Shown here in pieces: positions 1-5,113 of a stretch of DNA of 6,716 bases. A program made the position numbers and the translations under genes. The DNA comes from an uncultured bacterium. GTDB taxonomy: Bacteria > Bacillota_I > Bacilli_A > RF39 > UBA660. The stretch is from NCBI GenBank assembly GCA_949288625.1, contig CASEKZ010000075.1, positions 1 to 6,716 on the forward strand, read 5' to 3'. The first letter of the stretch is position 1, and each line of letters opens with the position of its first letter. Under the pieces are notes generated by a model. It ran no database searches and was not told the DNA's origin. It saw only the letters and a list, made by a program, of their open reading frames with translations.

Positions 1-78
1 GTCATAGCCTATTTGGGCAAGTGTTAAAGCCGTTAAATATCCTATTCCAGATGCTGCTCCTGTTATTAATACTTTCAT
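1..78 (-). CDS. Short-chain dehydrogenase/reductase (SDR), N-terminal fragment
   Basis: Only the first 26 codons are in the window; the gene runs off the left edge. The peptide starts MKVLITGAASGIGYLTALTL, which carries the Rossmann-fold cofactor signature TGxxxGIG at residues 6-13, following a first hydrophobic beta strand. This is the hallmark of classical SDR proteins, NAD(P)-dependent oxidoreductases or epimerases; the substrate cannot be told because the catalytic YxxxK region lies outside. The start ATG at 78 is preceded by GGTGAT (complement of 85-90) at a 6-nt distance. The gene lies 30 nt downstream of the murC stop on the same strand and could be co-transcribed with it, but a hairpin sits between them and contains this ribosome binding site. 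Confidence 0.8.
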   Translation of the reverse strand, partial: MKVLITGAASGIGYLTALTLAQIGYD

Positions 79-104
79 AAAAAAATCACCATTATTATGG
101 TGAT
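79..104 (-). terminator. Hairpin plus U-run between murC and the SDR gene; terminator and/or RBS-sequestering stem
   Basis: A perfect 8-bp inverted repeat (85-92 ATCACCAT and 97-104 ATGGTGAT, 4-nt loop). Read on the minus strand it is followed by an unbroken U-run (complement of 79-85) that ends directly at the SDR start codon. It has the form of an intrinsic terminator for murC, though the stem is short and has only three G-C pairs. Its 3' arm also contains the GGUGAU ribosome binding site of the SDR gene, so in read-through RNA the same stem would hide that site. Which role dominates cannot be decided by eye. Confidence 0.55.
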
Positions 105-108
105 CATT

Positions 109-1422
109 TTAATTATTTTTATTCTTAATTAACTCTTCAAAAGCACCCTCTATTTCATATATGTTTGCACAGCTCATAAAACATATCGCAGCATTTTTAT
201 GTTTTAATAACTTATCTACCGTGCTAATTGATATTTTTTCAGCATTAGGAACTTCATTTATTATTAAATCACTTGAAACCCTTGGATAATCTTCCCTTTT
301 TTCCCTATCACAATGAATATCCATAACGTACGCTTTATCCGCCATTTTTAAAGCATTTATAAAATCATTTAATAAAGCCTTAGTTCTAGAGTAAGTATTT
401 GGTAAAAATACCGCAACTACTTCTTTTTTTGGATACTTTTGTCTTGCCGATTCTATAGTTACTTCAATTTCGGTTGGATGATGTGCATAATCATCAATCG
501 TTACAACATCACCAAATACTTTTTCCTTAAACCTTCTTTTAGCATTAATAAACGTCTGTAAAAGCCTATGTATGTCTTCTTTTTTAACACCTTCTAAATT
601 ACAAATCGTAATGCATGCTAAAGCATTTAACGCCATGTGTTCTCCATACACCGGAATGTTAAAATGTCCATATAATTTTTTATCCATGTAAACGTCAAAG
701 GCGATTCCTTCTTTACTTAAAACTACGTTTTTGCCTACAACATCATTATTATCATTAAAACCATAATAAATTACTTTATTATTTAGCTTCATTTTTCTTA
801 CGTTTAAATCATCACCACAAGCTACCACAAAGTTTGCTTTATTAGCAAAAGAGCTAAACGTATCAATTATTTCGTTTATGTCTTTATAACACTCGGTGTG
901 TTCAAGTTCTATGTTTGTTACAACCGCATAATAAGGCTTGTATGCTAAAAAGTGTCTGTTATATTCACATGATTCTAATACAAATAGCTCATTTTCTTTT
1001 TTAGCAAAACCAGTACCATCACCAATAAAATAATTGCATCCTTTAGTATCTTTTAAAACGTGCGATAACATGGTAGAAGTTGTTGTTTTTCCATGAGTAC
1101 CAGATACGCCAATCGTTTTAAATTCACCACTTATCTTACCTAATAATTCATTGTATTCTATTATATTAAGTCCTAAGCTTTTTACTCTTTTTATCTCAGG
1201 ATGATTTATGCTAAAAGCTTTTGAATAAGTAACAATGGTATCTTTATCTATTTCATGATTACTATCATAATATATTTTTATATTTCTTATATCAAGTCCT
1301 TCTTGAGTAAATTTATATGGTTTATAATCATCGTAACCAGAAACACTATTTCCTAAATCATAAAGTATTTCCGCTAAAGTTGCCATACCTGACCCTTTTA
1401 TTCCGATACAATAATACTTCAT
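109..1422 (-). CDS. murC: UDP-N-acetylmuramate--L-alanine ligase (MurC)
   Basis: A cytoplasmic ATP-dependent ligase that adds L-alanine to UDP-N-acetylmuramic acid, the first amino-acid step of peptidoglycan precursor synthesis. The 437 residues are close to the usual family length. Visible features: N-terminal Rossmann-type domain opening IGIKGSGMATLA (6-17), Mur-ligase P-loop GVSGTHGKTTT (105-115), VTNIELEH (168-175), R297/R298 region, DDYAHHPTE (310-318), and the C-terminal domain with NTYSRT (342-347). Several positions depart from the textbook family (IGDG near 133-136, ELEH where NIEADH is common, NTYSRT where HRYSRT is common), suggesting a divergent MurC branch rather than a defect, since the P-loop and DDYAHHPTE are intact. 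I chose ATG at 1422: the possible GTG at 1431 is itself part of the AGAGGTGA ribosome binding site. The gene stands alone with its own promoter, outside any visible mur/dcw cluster. Confidence 0.95.
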   Translation of the reverse strand: MKYYCIGIKGSGMATLAEILYDLGNSVSGYDDYKPYKFTQEGLDIRNIKIYYDSNHEIDKDTIVTYSKAFSINHPEIKRVKSLGLNIIEYNELLGKISGEFKTIGVSGTHGKTTTSTMLSHVLKDTKGCNYFIGDGTGFAKKENELFVLESCEYNRHFLAYKPYYAVVTNIELEHTECYKDINEIIDTFSSFANKANFVVACGDDLNVRKMKLNNKVIYYGFNDNNDVVGKNVVLSKEGIAFDVYMDKKLYGHFNIPVYGEHMALNALACITICNLEGVKKEDIHRLLQTFINAKRRFKEKVFGDVVTIDDYAHHPTEIEVTIESARQKYPKKEVVAVFLPNTYSRTKALLNDFINALKMADKAYVMDIHCDREKREDYPRVSSDLIINEVPNAEKISISTVDKLLKHKNAAICFMSCANIYEIEGAFEELIKNKNN

Positions 1423-1427
1423 AAGTT

Positions 1428-1435
1428 TCACCTCT
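1428..1435 (-). promoter_or_regulatory. murC ribosome binding site (decides the start)
   Basis: The minus strand reads AGAGGTGA, then five bases, then ATG at 1422. This near-perfect Shine-Dalgarno sequence contains the in-frame GTG at 1431, so initiation at the GTG is implausible. Confidence 0.85.
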
Positions 1436-1440
1436 ATATA

Positions 1441-1449
1441 ATTATATCA
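1441..1449 (-). promoter_or_regulatory. Extended -10 promoter of murC
   Basis: The minus strand reads TGATATAAT: a consensus TATAAT box (complement of 1441-1446) with the TGn extension. No convincing -35 is seen at 17 bp. The predicted transcription start near 1434 lies within or at the edge of the ribosome binding site, giving a leader of only about 12 nt. It faces away from the tRNA promoter, of which it is an exact mirror image over 12 bp. Confidence 0.7.
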
Positions 1450-1487
1450 CTTTTAATAAAAAAACTATATTAAAAAAGTTGCATTTA

Positions 1488-1496
1488 TGATATAAT
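1488..1496 (+). promoter_or_regulatory. Extended -10 promoter of tRNA-Leu
   Basis: The plus strand reads TGATATAAT, with the -10 box at 1491-1496. Transcription would start near 1503, six nt before the mature tRNA 5' end, so RNase P would remove a very short leader. No good -35 element is present at the normal distance, as in the mirrored murC promoter. Confidence 0.7.
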
Positions 1497-1508
1497 TATT
1501 TTGTATTT

Positions 1509-1595
1509 GCCGGTATGGCGGAATTGGTAGACGCGCTGGACTCAAAATCCAGTGGTAGTAATACCGTGTCGGTTCGACCCCGACTACCGGCACCA
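1509..1595 (+). tRNA. tRNA-Leu, anticodon CAA
   Basis: A complete class II cloverleaf of 87 nt. Acceptor stem GCCGGTA (1509-1515) pairs with TACCGGC (1585-1591); A1592 is the discriminator and CCA is encoded at 1593-1595. The anticodon stem CTGGA/TCCAG encloses the loop CTCAAAA, giving anticodon CAA, which reads UUG. The long variable arm (GGTA-GTAA-TACC) is typical of leucine tRNAs. The T stem GTCGG/CCGAC closes TTCGACC. It is a single tRNA, not part of an array, with its own promoter and terminator. Confidence 0.97.
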
Positions 1596-1639
1596 ATATT
1601 AATAGAAAACTTTAACTTCTTATTTGAAAATAATAAATT

Positions 1640-1663
1640 ACTAACAGAAATGTTGGTTTTTTT
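1640..1663 (+). terminator. Intrinsic terminator of tRNA-Leu
   Basis: ACTAACA (1640-1646) pairs with TGTTGGT (1651-1657) through a GAAA tetraloop, with one U-G wobble, and is followed by six further T residues (1658-1663). It lies 44 nt after the tRNA CCA end. The next gene has its own promoter, so this isolates the tRNA. Confidence 0.8.
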
Positions 1664-1723
1664 ACTTTTTAAAAAGTATTTCACACGTTTTCAATATACT
1701 ACTAACGTTTTATAACACAAAAT

Positions 1724-1752
1724 TTGCATTATATTTAAAATAATGATATAAT
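1724..1752 (+). promoter_or_regulatory. Promoter of the 170-aa orphan gene
   Basis: TTGCAT at 1724-1729 matches the TTG of a -35 box; exactly 17 bp later TATAAT (1747-1752) follows, with a TGA extension at 1744-1746. Transcription would start near 1759, only a few bases before the ribosome binding site AAGGTGG at 1767-1773. Confidence 0.7.
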
Positions 1753-1768
1753 TCGAAGCTATAAGAAG

Positions 1769-2281
1769 GTGGTTATTATAAATAGATATGAAAAATACCT
1801 AGATATGATGGAATGTTTAGATGTAATATTATCTTGTGCACCCAATGCAATAAGTGAATATAATAGAAAAAAAGACACAAAAAATAAAGTATATTATTAT
1901 ACTAGATTTAAAAATGATATAAACAAAATAATTAATAAAAAAAATAGCGATGAAAGTATCAAGCGAATTAAGCTTATTTTAATATTCGTAAAACAACTTA
2001 ATTCTATTAAAGACTCTAAAAAAAGTAACACAAAAAGGACGTATAGTGATTCAGACATAGAATTTTTAAAACAATTTAGTGGCTTTGATTTAACCTTTGA
2101 AGAAGCAATGCTTGTTGGAAAACAAAATGAATACTATAACGCACTTAGATTAGTCAGTAATAATGGTATATTACGGCATGACATGGAACTTCAAAAATAC
2201 ATAGATAGTATTAATGAAGACTATACACCAAGATTAATTTATGAATTTATACAAAAGCAAAAAAACAAGGCTAAACAATAG
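1769..2281 (+). CDS. Hypothetical protein, 170 aa, start uncertain
   Basis: I do not recognise this protein. It is soluble-looking, with no signal peptide or clear membrane segment, and rich in Lys, Asn, Ile, Tyr and Asp/Glu. An N-terminal block (about 1-85) contains the only cysteines (C16 and C23, about a turn and a half apart); a basic, polar linker follows (about 80-92), then a mostly helical C-terminal block ending in Lys/Gln-rich sequence. The reading frame is real: it has a promoter, a Shine-Dalgarno sequence and a terminator overlapping its stop. The start is a problem. The GTG at 1769 lies inside AAGGTGG, the only good Shine-Dalgarno match. The codons at the right distance are ATT (1775) and ATA (1778), and the next in-frame ATG is at 1805. 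The ATG at 1788 is out of frame and stops after three more codons. Initiation at GTG, at ATT/ATA, or at 1805 are all possible. Confidence 0.7.
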   Translation: MVIINRYEKYLDMMECLDVILSCAPNAISEYNRKKDTKNKVYYYTRFKNDINKIINKKNSDESIKRIKLILIFVKQLNSIKDSKKSNTKRTYSDSDIEFLKQFSGFDLTFEEAMLVGKQNEYYNALRLVSNNGILRHDMELQKYIDSINEDYTPRLIYEFIQKQKNKAKQ

Positions 2282-2292
2282 CCTTATTTTTT
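2257..2292. terminator. Bidirectional intrinsic terminator between convergent genes
   Basis: AAGGCTA (2267-2273) and TAGCCTT (2279-2285) form a 7-bp stem with a 5-nt loop. On the plus strand six T follow (2287-2292), ending the 170-aa gene, whose TAG stop (2279-2281) is inside the 3' arm. On the minus strand the stem is followed by G and seven T (complement of 2259-2265), ending the scpA-scpB-slipin operon. Confidence 0.85.
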
Positions 2293-2294
2293 AG

Positions 2295-3062
2295 TTATTT
2301 TTTTACATTGCTTTCAATTTTTTCGTCAGTAGATTTTGCTTCAAAACTTTTTAAAACCTCAACCGGTAATGCAAAAATAATTGTATTTGATTTATCACCA
2401 GATATATCACTTAAAGTAGATAACGTTCTTAAGTGCATAGCACCTGGGGTTTTAGACATCAAAGAGGCTGCTTTAGCTAAATTTTCTGATGCCTCAACTT
2501 CTCCAGCCGCTTTGGTTATAACTGCTACTTTTTCCCTTTCAGCTTCCGCAGCACGAGCAATTACCCTTTTCATCTCTTCTGGTAAAGCAATATCTTTTAG
2601 CTCTACGTTTTCAACTTTTATTCCCCAAGGATCAGTTGCTTTATCAATTATGTTACATATTTGATCTGATATTTTTTCTCTTTCACTTAAAAGTTCATCA
2701 AGAGATACAGAACCAACGGCATTACGCATCGTTGTTTGTGCAAGTTGTCCTACCGCGTAATAAAAATTTTCAACCTCTAACACCGCCTTAGATGCATCAA
2801 ACACCTTATAGTAGATAACCGCATTAATTCTAACCGACACGTTATCCTTAGTTATTGCATCTTGCTCTGGTACATCTACCGCCTTTGTTCTTATGTCTAC
2901 TTTACTATAACTTTGAAAAATTGGAAAAACCAAGTTCCATCCAGGATTCATAATTTTAGTAAACTTTCCTAAAGTAAACTTAATGCCTCTTTCAAACTGA
3001 TTAATTTGTTTTATTGAAGCCAATATTAAAACTACCAAAATAACTAGTATAAAAATAACCAT
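2295..3062 (-). CDS. Slipin/stomatin-like SPFH (band 7) membrane protein
   Basis: A 255-aa prokaryotic stomatin (slipin) homologue. The first 17 residues form one hydrophobic segment that anchors or hairpins into the membrane. Then come the SPFH-domain hallmarks: INQFERGIKFTLGKF (20-34), the PGWN segment (40-43), VDIRTKAVDVPEQDAITKDN (55-74), TMRNAVGSVSLDELLSERE (111-129), and WGIKVENVELKDIALPEEM (146-164), followed by an Ala/Glu-rich coiled coil (about 165-205). Family members oligomerise into rings or scaffolds that organise membrane proteins and proteases. The gene starts 41 nt after scpB with no terminator between, so it is probably the last gene of that operon. AAGGAA (3071-3076) is its ribosome binding site, 8 nt from the ATG. 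The NfeD-type partner often found beside slipins is absent here. Confidence 0.92.
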   Translation of the reverse strand: MVIFILVILVVLILASIKQINQFERGIKFTLGKFTKIMNPGWNLVFPIFQSYSKVDIRTKAVDVPEQDAITKDNVSVRINAVIYYKVFDASKAVLEVENFYYAVGQLAQTTMRNAVGSVSLDELLSEREKISDQICNIIDKATDPWGIKVENVELKDIALPEEMKRVIARAAEAEREKVAVITKAAGEVEASENLAKAASLMSKTPGAMHLRTLSTLSDISGDKSNTIIFALPVEVLKSFEAKSTDEKIESNVKK

Positions 3063-3103
3063 TTTATAATTTCCTTTCCATTTTTAATAATTAACAATAT
3101 ATT

Positions 3104-3664
3104 TTATTCATTTTCCTTATATCTAGAAATAAATAATTCTTTTTCTTCTTCTACTTTTTCTTCCGGAATTTTAAGTTCTGGAAGCTCATCTAATGTTGAT
3201 AAGTTAAAATAATCTAAAAACTTATTTGTCGTTTTATATACCATTGGTTTTCCTGGTAAATCACTTCTACCAGCAACTTCAATGAGGCCTCTAAAAACTA
3301 GTTTTCTAACCATATCACGACTTGATACTCCTCTTATTTCATCAATCATACCCACTGATATTGGCTGATTATAAGCTATTATCACAAGTACTTCTAAAGC
3401 CGCCTGAGTTAACGCACTAGAAAAAGTTTGGTTAGCTAATAATTCATAATATTTTTTATGTTCTTCTTTAGTTGATAGCTTATACTTATTTCCTAAATAT
3501 ACTAGCTTTAACCCACGATTTTTATTATCTAATTCTCTTTTATATTCATCTAATAGTGTTTCAACCTTTTCATCATCTAAATTTAAAATTTCCTTAATCT
3601 CATCAGCTGATAATCCATCTTCTCCAGCCACAAAAAGTAATCCTTCTAAAACACCTAACTCCAT
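3104..3664 (-). CDS. scpB: Segregation and condensation protein B (ScpB)
   Basis: ScpB (186 aa) is the paired winged-helix (kite) subunit that, as a dimer, binds ScpA and with it bridges the SMC ATPase heads for chromosome compaction and segregation. The family is recognised by LTQAALEVLVIIAYNQPIS (85-103), DEIRGVSS (108-115) and the second winged-helix signature GRSDLPGKPMVYKTTNKFL (132-150). The acidic C-terminal tail (about 165-186) is variable in this family. The ATG is 2 nt after the scpA stop, and its ribosome binding site GAAGGTG lies within the last codons of scpA, so translation is probably coupled and stoichiometric. Length is normal. Confidence 0.95.
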   Translation of the reverse strand: MELGVLEGLLFVAGEDGLSADEIKEILNLDDEKVETLLDEYKRELDNKNRGLKLVYLGNKYKLSTKEEHKKYYELLANQTFSSALTQAALEVLVIIAYNQPISVGMIDEIRGVSSRDMVRKLVFRGLIEVAGRSDLPGKPMVYKTTNKFLDYFNLSTLDELPELKIPEEKVEEEKELFISRYKENE

Positions 3665-3666
3665 TT

Positions 3667-4392
3667 TTAAACACCTTCTTTTAACGAAATCTTTATCGTT
3701 TTAAAATTATTATCTTGACTTACTATAATTTCATCTTTTTTTATCATCTCTAAAATGGATAAAAAACTTACGATAACTTCCTCCTTAGTACGGAAATCAA
3801 TAAGATCTTCAAAGTTAATTTTTTTTCTTTTTGTAAGTATCTTTCTTATATTAATGATTTTTTCATTTAAGGATAGTTCCCTTTTAGTTATTTTTGTTGT
3901 AAGAGGCTTATCAAATTTTTTTCTTTCAATAATCACGTTAAATGCCTCAATAAGGTCATTTAATGATACGCTCCCATCATTTCCCATGTCTTTAGCATAA
4001 AAACTTAAGTTTTCTGGTTCTTTTGTTATTATTTGTTTTCTTTCAGTTTCGAGATTTTTAAATTCCTCAGTAATTTCTTTATACTTCTTGTATGCTAATA
4101 AACGCTCTATTAATGCTTCTTTAGGATCTTCTTCATACTCATCTTGAATTGCTTCCTTACGTTTAGGAAGTAACATCTTTGATTTCATTTCGATAAGCTC
4201 AGATGCCATAACCAAATATTCACTTGCAACTGATAAATTAAGATCCTTCATGGTGGTTATGTAATCTAAGTATTGTTTTGTTATTTCTTCGATTTTTATA
4301 TCATATATTTCAATGTTATTTTCTTTTATTAGGTGTAAAAGCAAATCAAGTGGTCCTTCAAATTTATCTATCGTAACTTTATAATGCATCAT
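3667..4392 (-). CDS. scpA: Segregation and condensation protein A (ScpA)
   Basis: ScpA (241 aa) is the kleisin of the bacterial SMC condensin: its N-terminus binds one SMC neck, its middle binds ScpB and its C-terminal winged helix binds the other SMC head. The signature FEGPLDLLLHLI sits at residues 11-22, followed by IYDIKIEEITKQYLDYI (29-45) and SEYLVMASELIEMKSKMLLP (57-76), then a charged middle region and a C-terminal winged helix with VSFLSILEMIKKDEI. The N-terminus MMHYKVTIDKFEGPLDLL matches where the family usually begins, and an in-frame stop lies just upstream, so the start is 4392 or 4389. Its own Shine-Dalgarno match (TGGAAA) is weak; a short upstream ORF with a strong one overlaps the start. 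First main gene of an operon with scpB and slipin. Confidence 0.95.
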   Translation of the reverse strand: MMHYKVTIDKFEGPLDLLLHLIKENNIEIYDIKIEEITKQYLDYITTMKDLNLSVASEYLVMASELIEMKSKMLLPKRKEAIQDEYEEDPKEALIERLLAYKKYKEITEEFKNLETERKQIITKEPENLSFYAKDMGNDGSVSLNDLIEAFNVIIERKKFDKPLTTKITKRELSLNEKIINIRKILTKRKKINFEDLIDFRTKEEVIVSFLSILEMIKKDEIIVSQDNNFKTIKISLKEGV

Positions 4393-4426
4393 ATAAAATT
4401 TCCATTTTTATGTTATTATGTTTCAC
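4379..4426 (-). CDS. Upstream ORF (15-aa leader peptide) overlapping the scpA start
   Basis: AGGTGA (complement of 4431-4436), 4 nt, then GTG at 4426 opens a frame encoding MKHNNIKMEILYDAL and ending TAA at 4379-4381. It is in a different frame from scpA and overlaps its first 14 nt, so a ribosome stopping here is 8-11 nt past the two scpA ATGs and could restart on them. The ribosome binding site is clearly better than that of scpA itself and sits right after the predicted transcription start, as with the other genes here. No homology is claimed. It may be a coupling or regulatory leader, or chance. Confidence 0.45.
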   Translation of the reverse strand: MKHNNIKMEILYDAL

Positions 4427-4449
4427 TTTATCACCTAATTCCTTATTTA

Positions 4450-4458
4450 ATTATAACA
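4450..4458 (-). promoter_or_regulatory. Extended -10 promoter of the scpA-scpB-slipin operon
   Basis: The minus strand reads TGTTATAAT (TGn plus TATAAT), and TTTAAA 17 bp upstream (complement of 4473-4478) matches four of six -35 positions. Transcription would start near 4443, about 17 nt before the upstream ORF and about 50 nt before scpA. Confidence 0.65.
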
Positions 4459-4484
4459 TAATTAAATAATATTTTAAACATGTA

Positions 4485-4493
4485 TGATATAAT
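4485..4493 (+). promoter_or_regulatory. Extended -10 promoter of the RNHCP gene
   Basis: TGATATAAT with the -10 box at 4488-4493. The predicted start near 4500 coincides with the ribosome binding site GGTGAT (4500-4505), leaving a leader of about 11 nt. The polymerase footprint would overlap that of the divergent scpA promoter. Confidence 0.65.
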
Positions 4494-4510
4494 TAAAATG
4501 GTGATTAACT

Positions 4511-4813
4511 TTGAAAAAATTTAATATGATAGATGAAGAATTCATTTGCGAAAATTGTGGAAAAAAAGTTGAAAAACTAAATTATTCGGCCAGAGATCAT
4601 TGTCCGTACTGTTTATATTCAAAACATTTAGATATAAATCCAGGTGATAGACAAAATCCTTGTAAAGGCATGCTTAAACCAATTGACATTGAGAAACATA
4701 AAAACACGTATAAAATAATCTATAAATGTTTAAAATGTGGCGAAATACACAAAAACATTATGTCAAATGATGATGATATAAACCTAATTATCGAATTATC
4801 AAAAAAAGCCTAA
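4511..4813 (+). CDS. RNHCP-domain zinc-ribbon protein
   Basis: A 100-aa protein matching the RNHCP family (a small zinc-binding domain of unknown function). The core runs ARDHCPYCLYSKHLDINPGD (27-46), then RQNPCKGMLKPI (47-58); the family-naming tetrapeptide is altered here to ARDHCP. Cysteine pairs CENC (13-16), CPYC (31-34) and CLKC (73-76) plus C51 give enough ligands for two zinc sites. Related proteins are thought to bind nucleic acid or ribosomes, but no biochemical role is established. I chose the TTG at 4511 because GGTGAT lies 5 nt upstream; the ATG at 4526 would be 20 nt away. It is transcribed alone, divergently from scpA and convergently with the 99-aa gene, overlapping that gene's stop by 4 nt. 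Confidence 0.85.
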   Translation: MKKFNMIDEEFICENCGKKVEKLNYSARDHCPYCLYSKHLDINPGDRQNPCKGMLKPIDIEKHKNTYKIIYKCLKCGEIHKNIMSNDDDINLIIELSKKA

Positions 4814-4834
4814 GAATTTTTCTTAGACTTTTTT
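4801..4834. terminator. Bidirectional terminator containing both convergent stop codons
   Basis: CTAAGAA (4810-4816) pairs with TTCTTAG (4820-4826) across a 3-nt loop; one C/A mismatch is followed by AAG/CTT, lengthening the stem. T4829-4834 is the U-run for the plus strand and A4801-4807 gives a U-run for the minus strand. Both stop codons, TAA (4811-4813, plus) and TAG (4812-4810, minus), are in the hairpin. Confidence 0.85.
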
Positions 4835-5109
4835 ATAACACTAACACTTGCTGTAAAGTATTCACCATCGTCGACGTAATATTCAAAAACTTCATATTTG
4901 TTTTCTTGATCTTTTTTTGCTTCGATTTCATTATCAATTTCGTGCCTTAACATACTCATTTTTGATATCAACTCATGATTATCTACTTTTCCAGTTGTAC
5001 CAACTACCGATACGTAGTTATTCTCAATTGATTCTTTAAGCAACATGTCCAATTGTGGATCATTAACATCAAAAAGAAAGTCAGTGTCTTTGCTTTTAAG
5101 CATATTCAT
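4810..5109 (-). CDS. Hypothetical protein, 99 aa
   Basis: I do not recognise this small protein. It is cysteine-free, acidic overall with a basic tail (KKSKKNS), with no membrane segment. The first part (DFLFDVNDPQLDMLLKESIE, 10-29) looks helical and acidic, then a short strand-like VSVVGTTG (33-40), a helix (44-68, MSMLRHEIDNEIEAKKDQE) and a strand-rich end (YEVFEYYVDDGEYFTASVSV, 72-91). The start at 5109 is supported by AAAGGG 9 nt upstream (5119-5124). Unlike its neighbours it has a promoter with a consensus -35 box and a leader of about 70 nt that could fold over its ribosome binding site, so its expression is probably regulated. It ends inside a terminator shared with the convergent RNHCP gene. 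Confidence 0.75.
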   Translation of the reverse strand: MNMLKSKDTDFLFDVNDPQLDMLLKESIENNYVSVVGTTGKVDNHELISKMSMLRHEIDNEIEAKKDQENKYEVFEYYVDDGEYFTASVSVIKKSKKNS

Positions 5110-5113
5110 TTTT

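Noticed and set aside
1509..1595. tRNA-Leu as an integration site with a downstream element
   Set aside because: No duplicate of the tRNA 3' end and no integrase gene are visible within the window; the neighbours on both sides look chromosomal.
1663..1678. Perfect 16-bp palindrome TACTTTTTAAAAAGTA after the tRNA terminator
   Set aside because: AT-only core of low complexity with no loop and no U-run after it; such palindromes are expected in this base composition. The rest of 1664-1723 shows nothing else I can name.
1515..1715. Plus-strand frame of 66 codons beginning MAELVDALDSKSSGS, and the opposite-strand frame at 1496-1684
   Set aside because: Both are translations across tRNA-Leu. The MAELVDALDSKSSGS peptide is a familiar spurious product of leucine tRNA genes.
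2308..2664. Plus-strand frame of 118 codons
   Set aside because: Antisense to the slipin gene, without an SD or family resemblance; it reflects the codon pattern of the real gene.
3755..4000. Plus-strand frame of 81 codons with hydrophobic stretches, antisense to scpA; likewise 6506-6691 antisense to the Rpn tail
   Set aside because: Shadows of real genes; hydrophobicity comes from reading Lys/Glu-rich codons in reverse.
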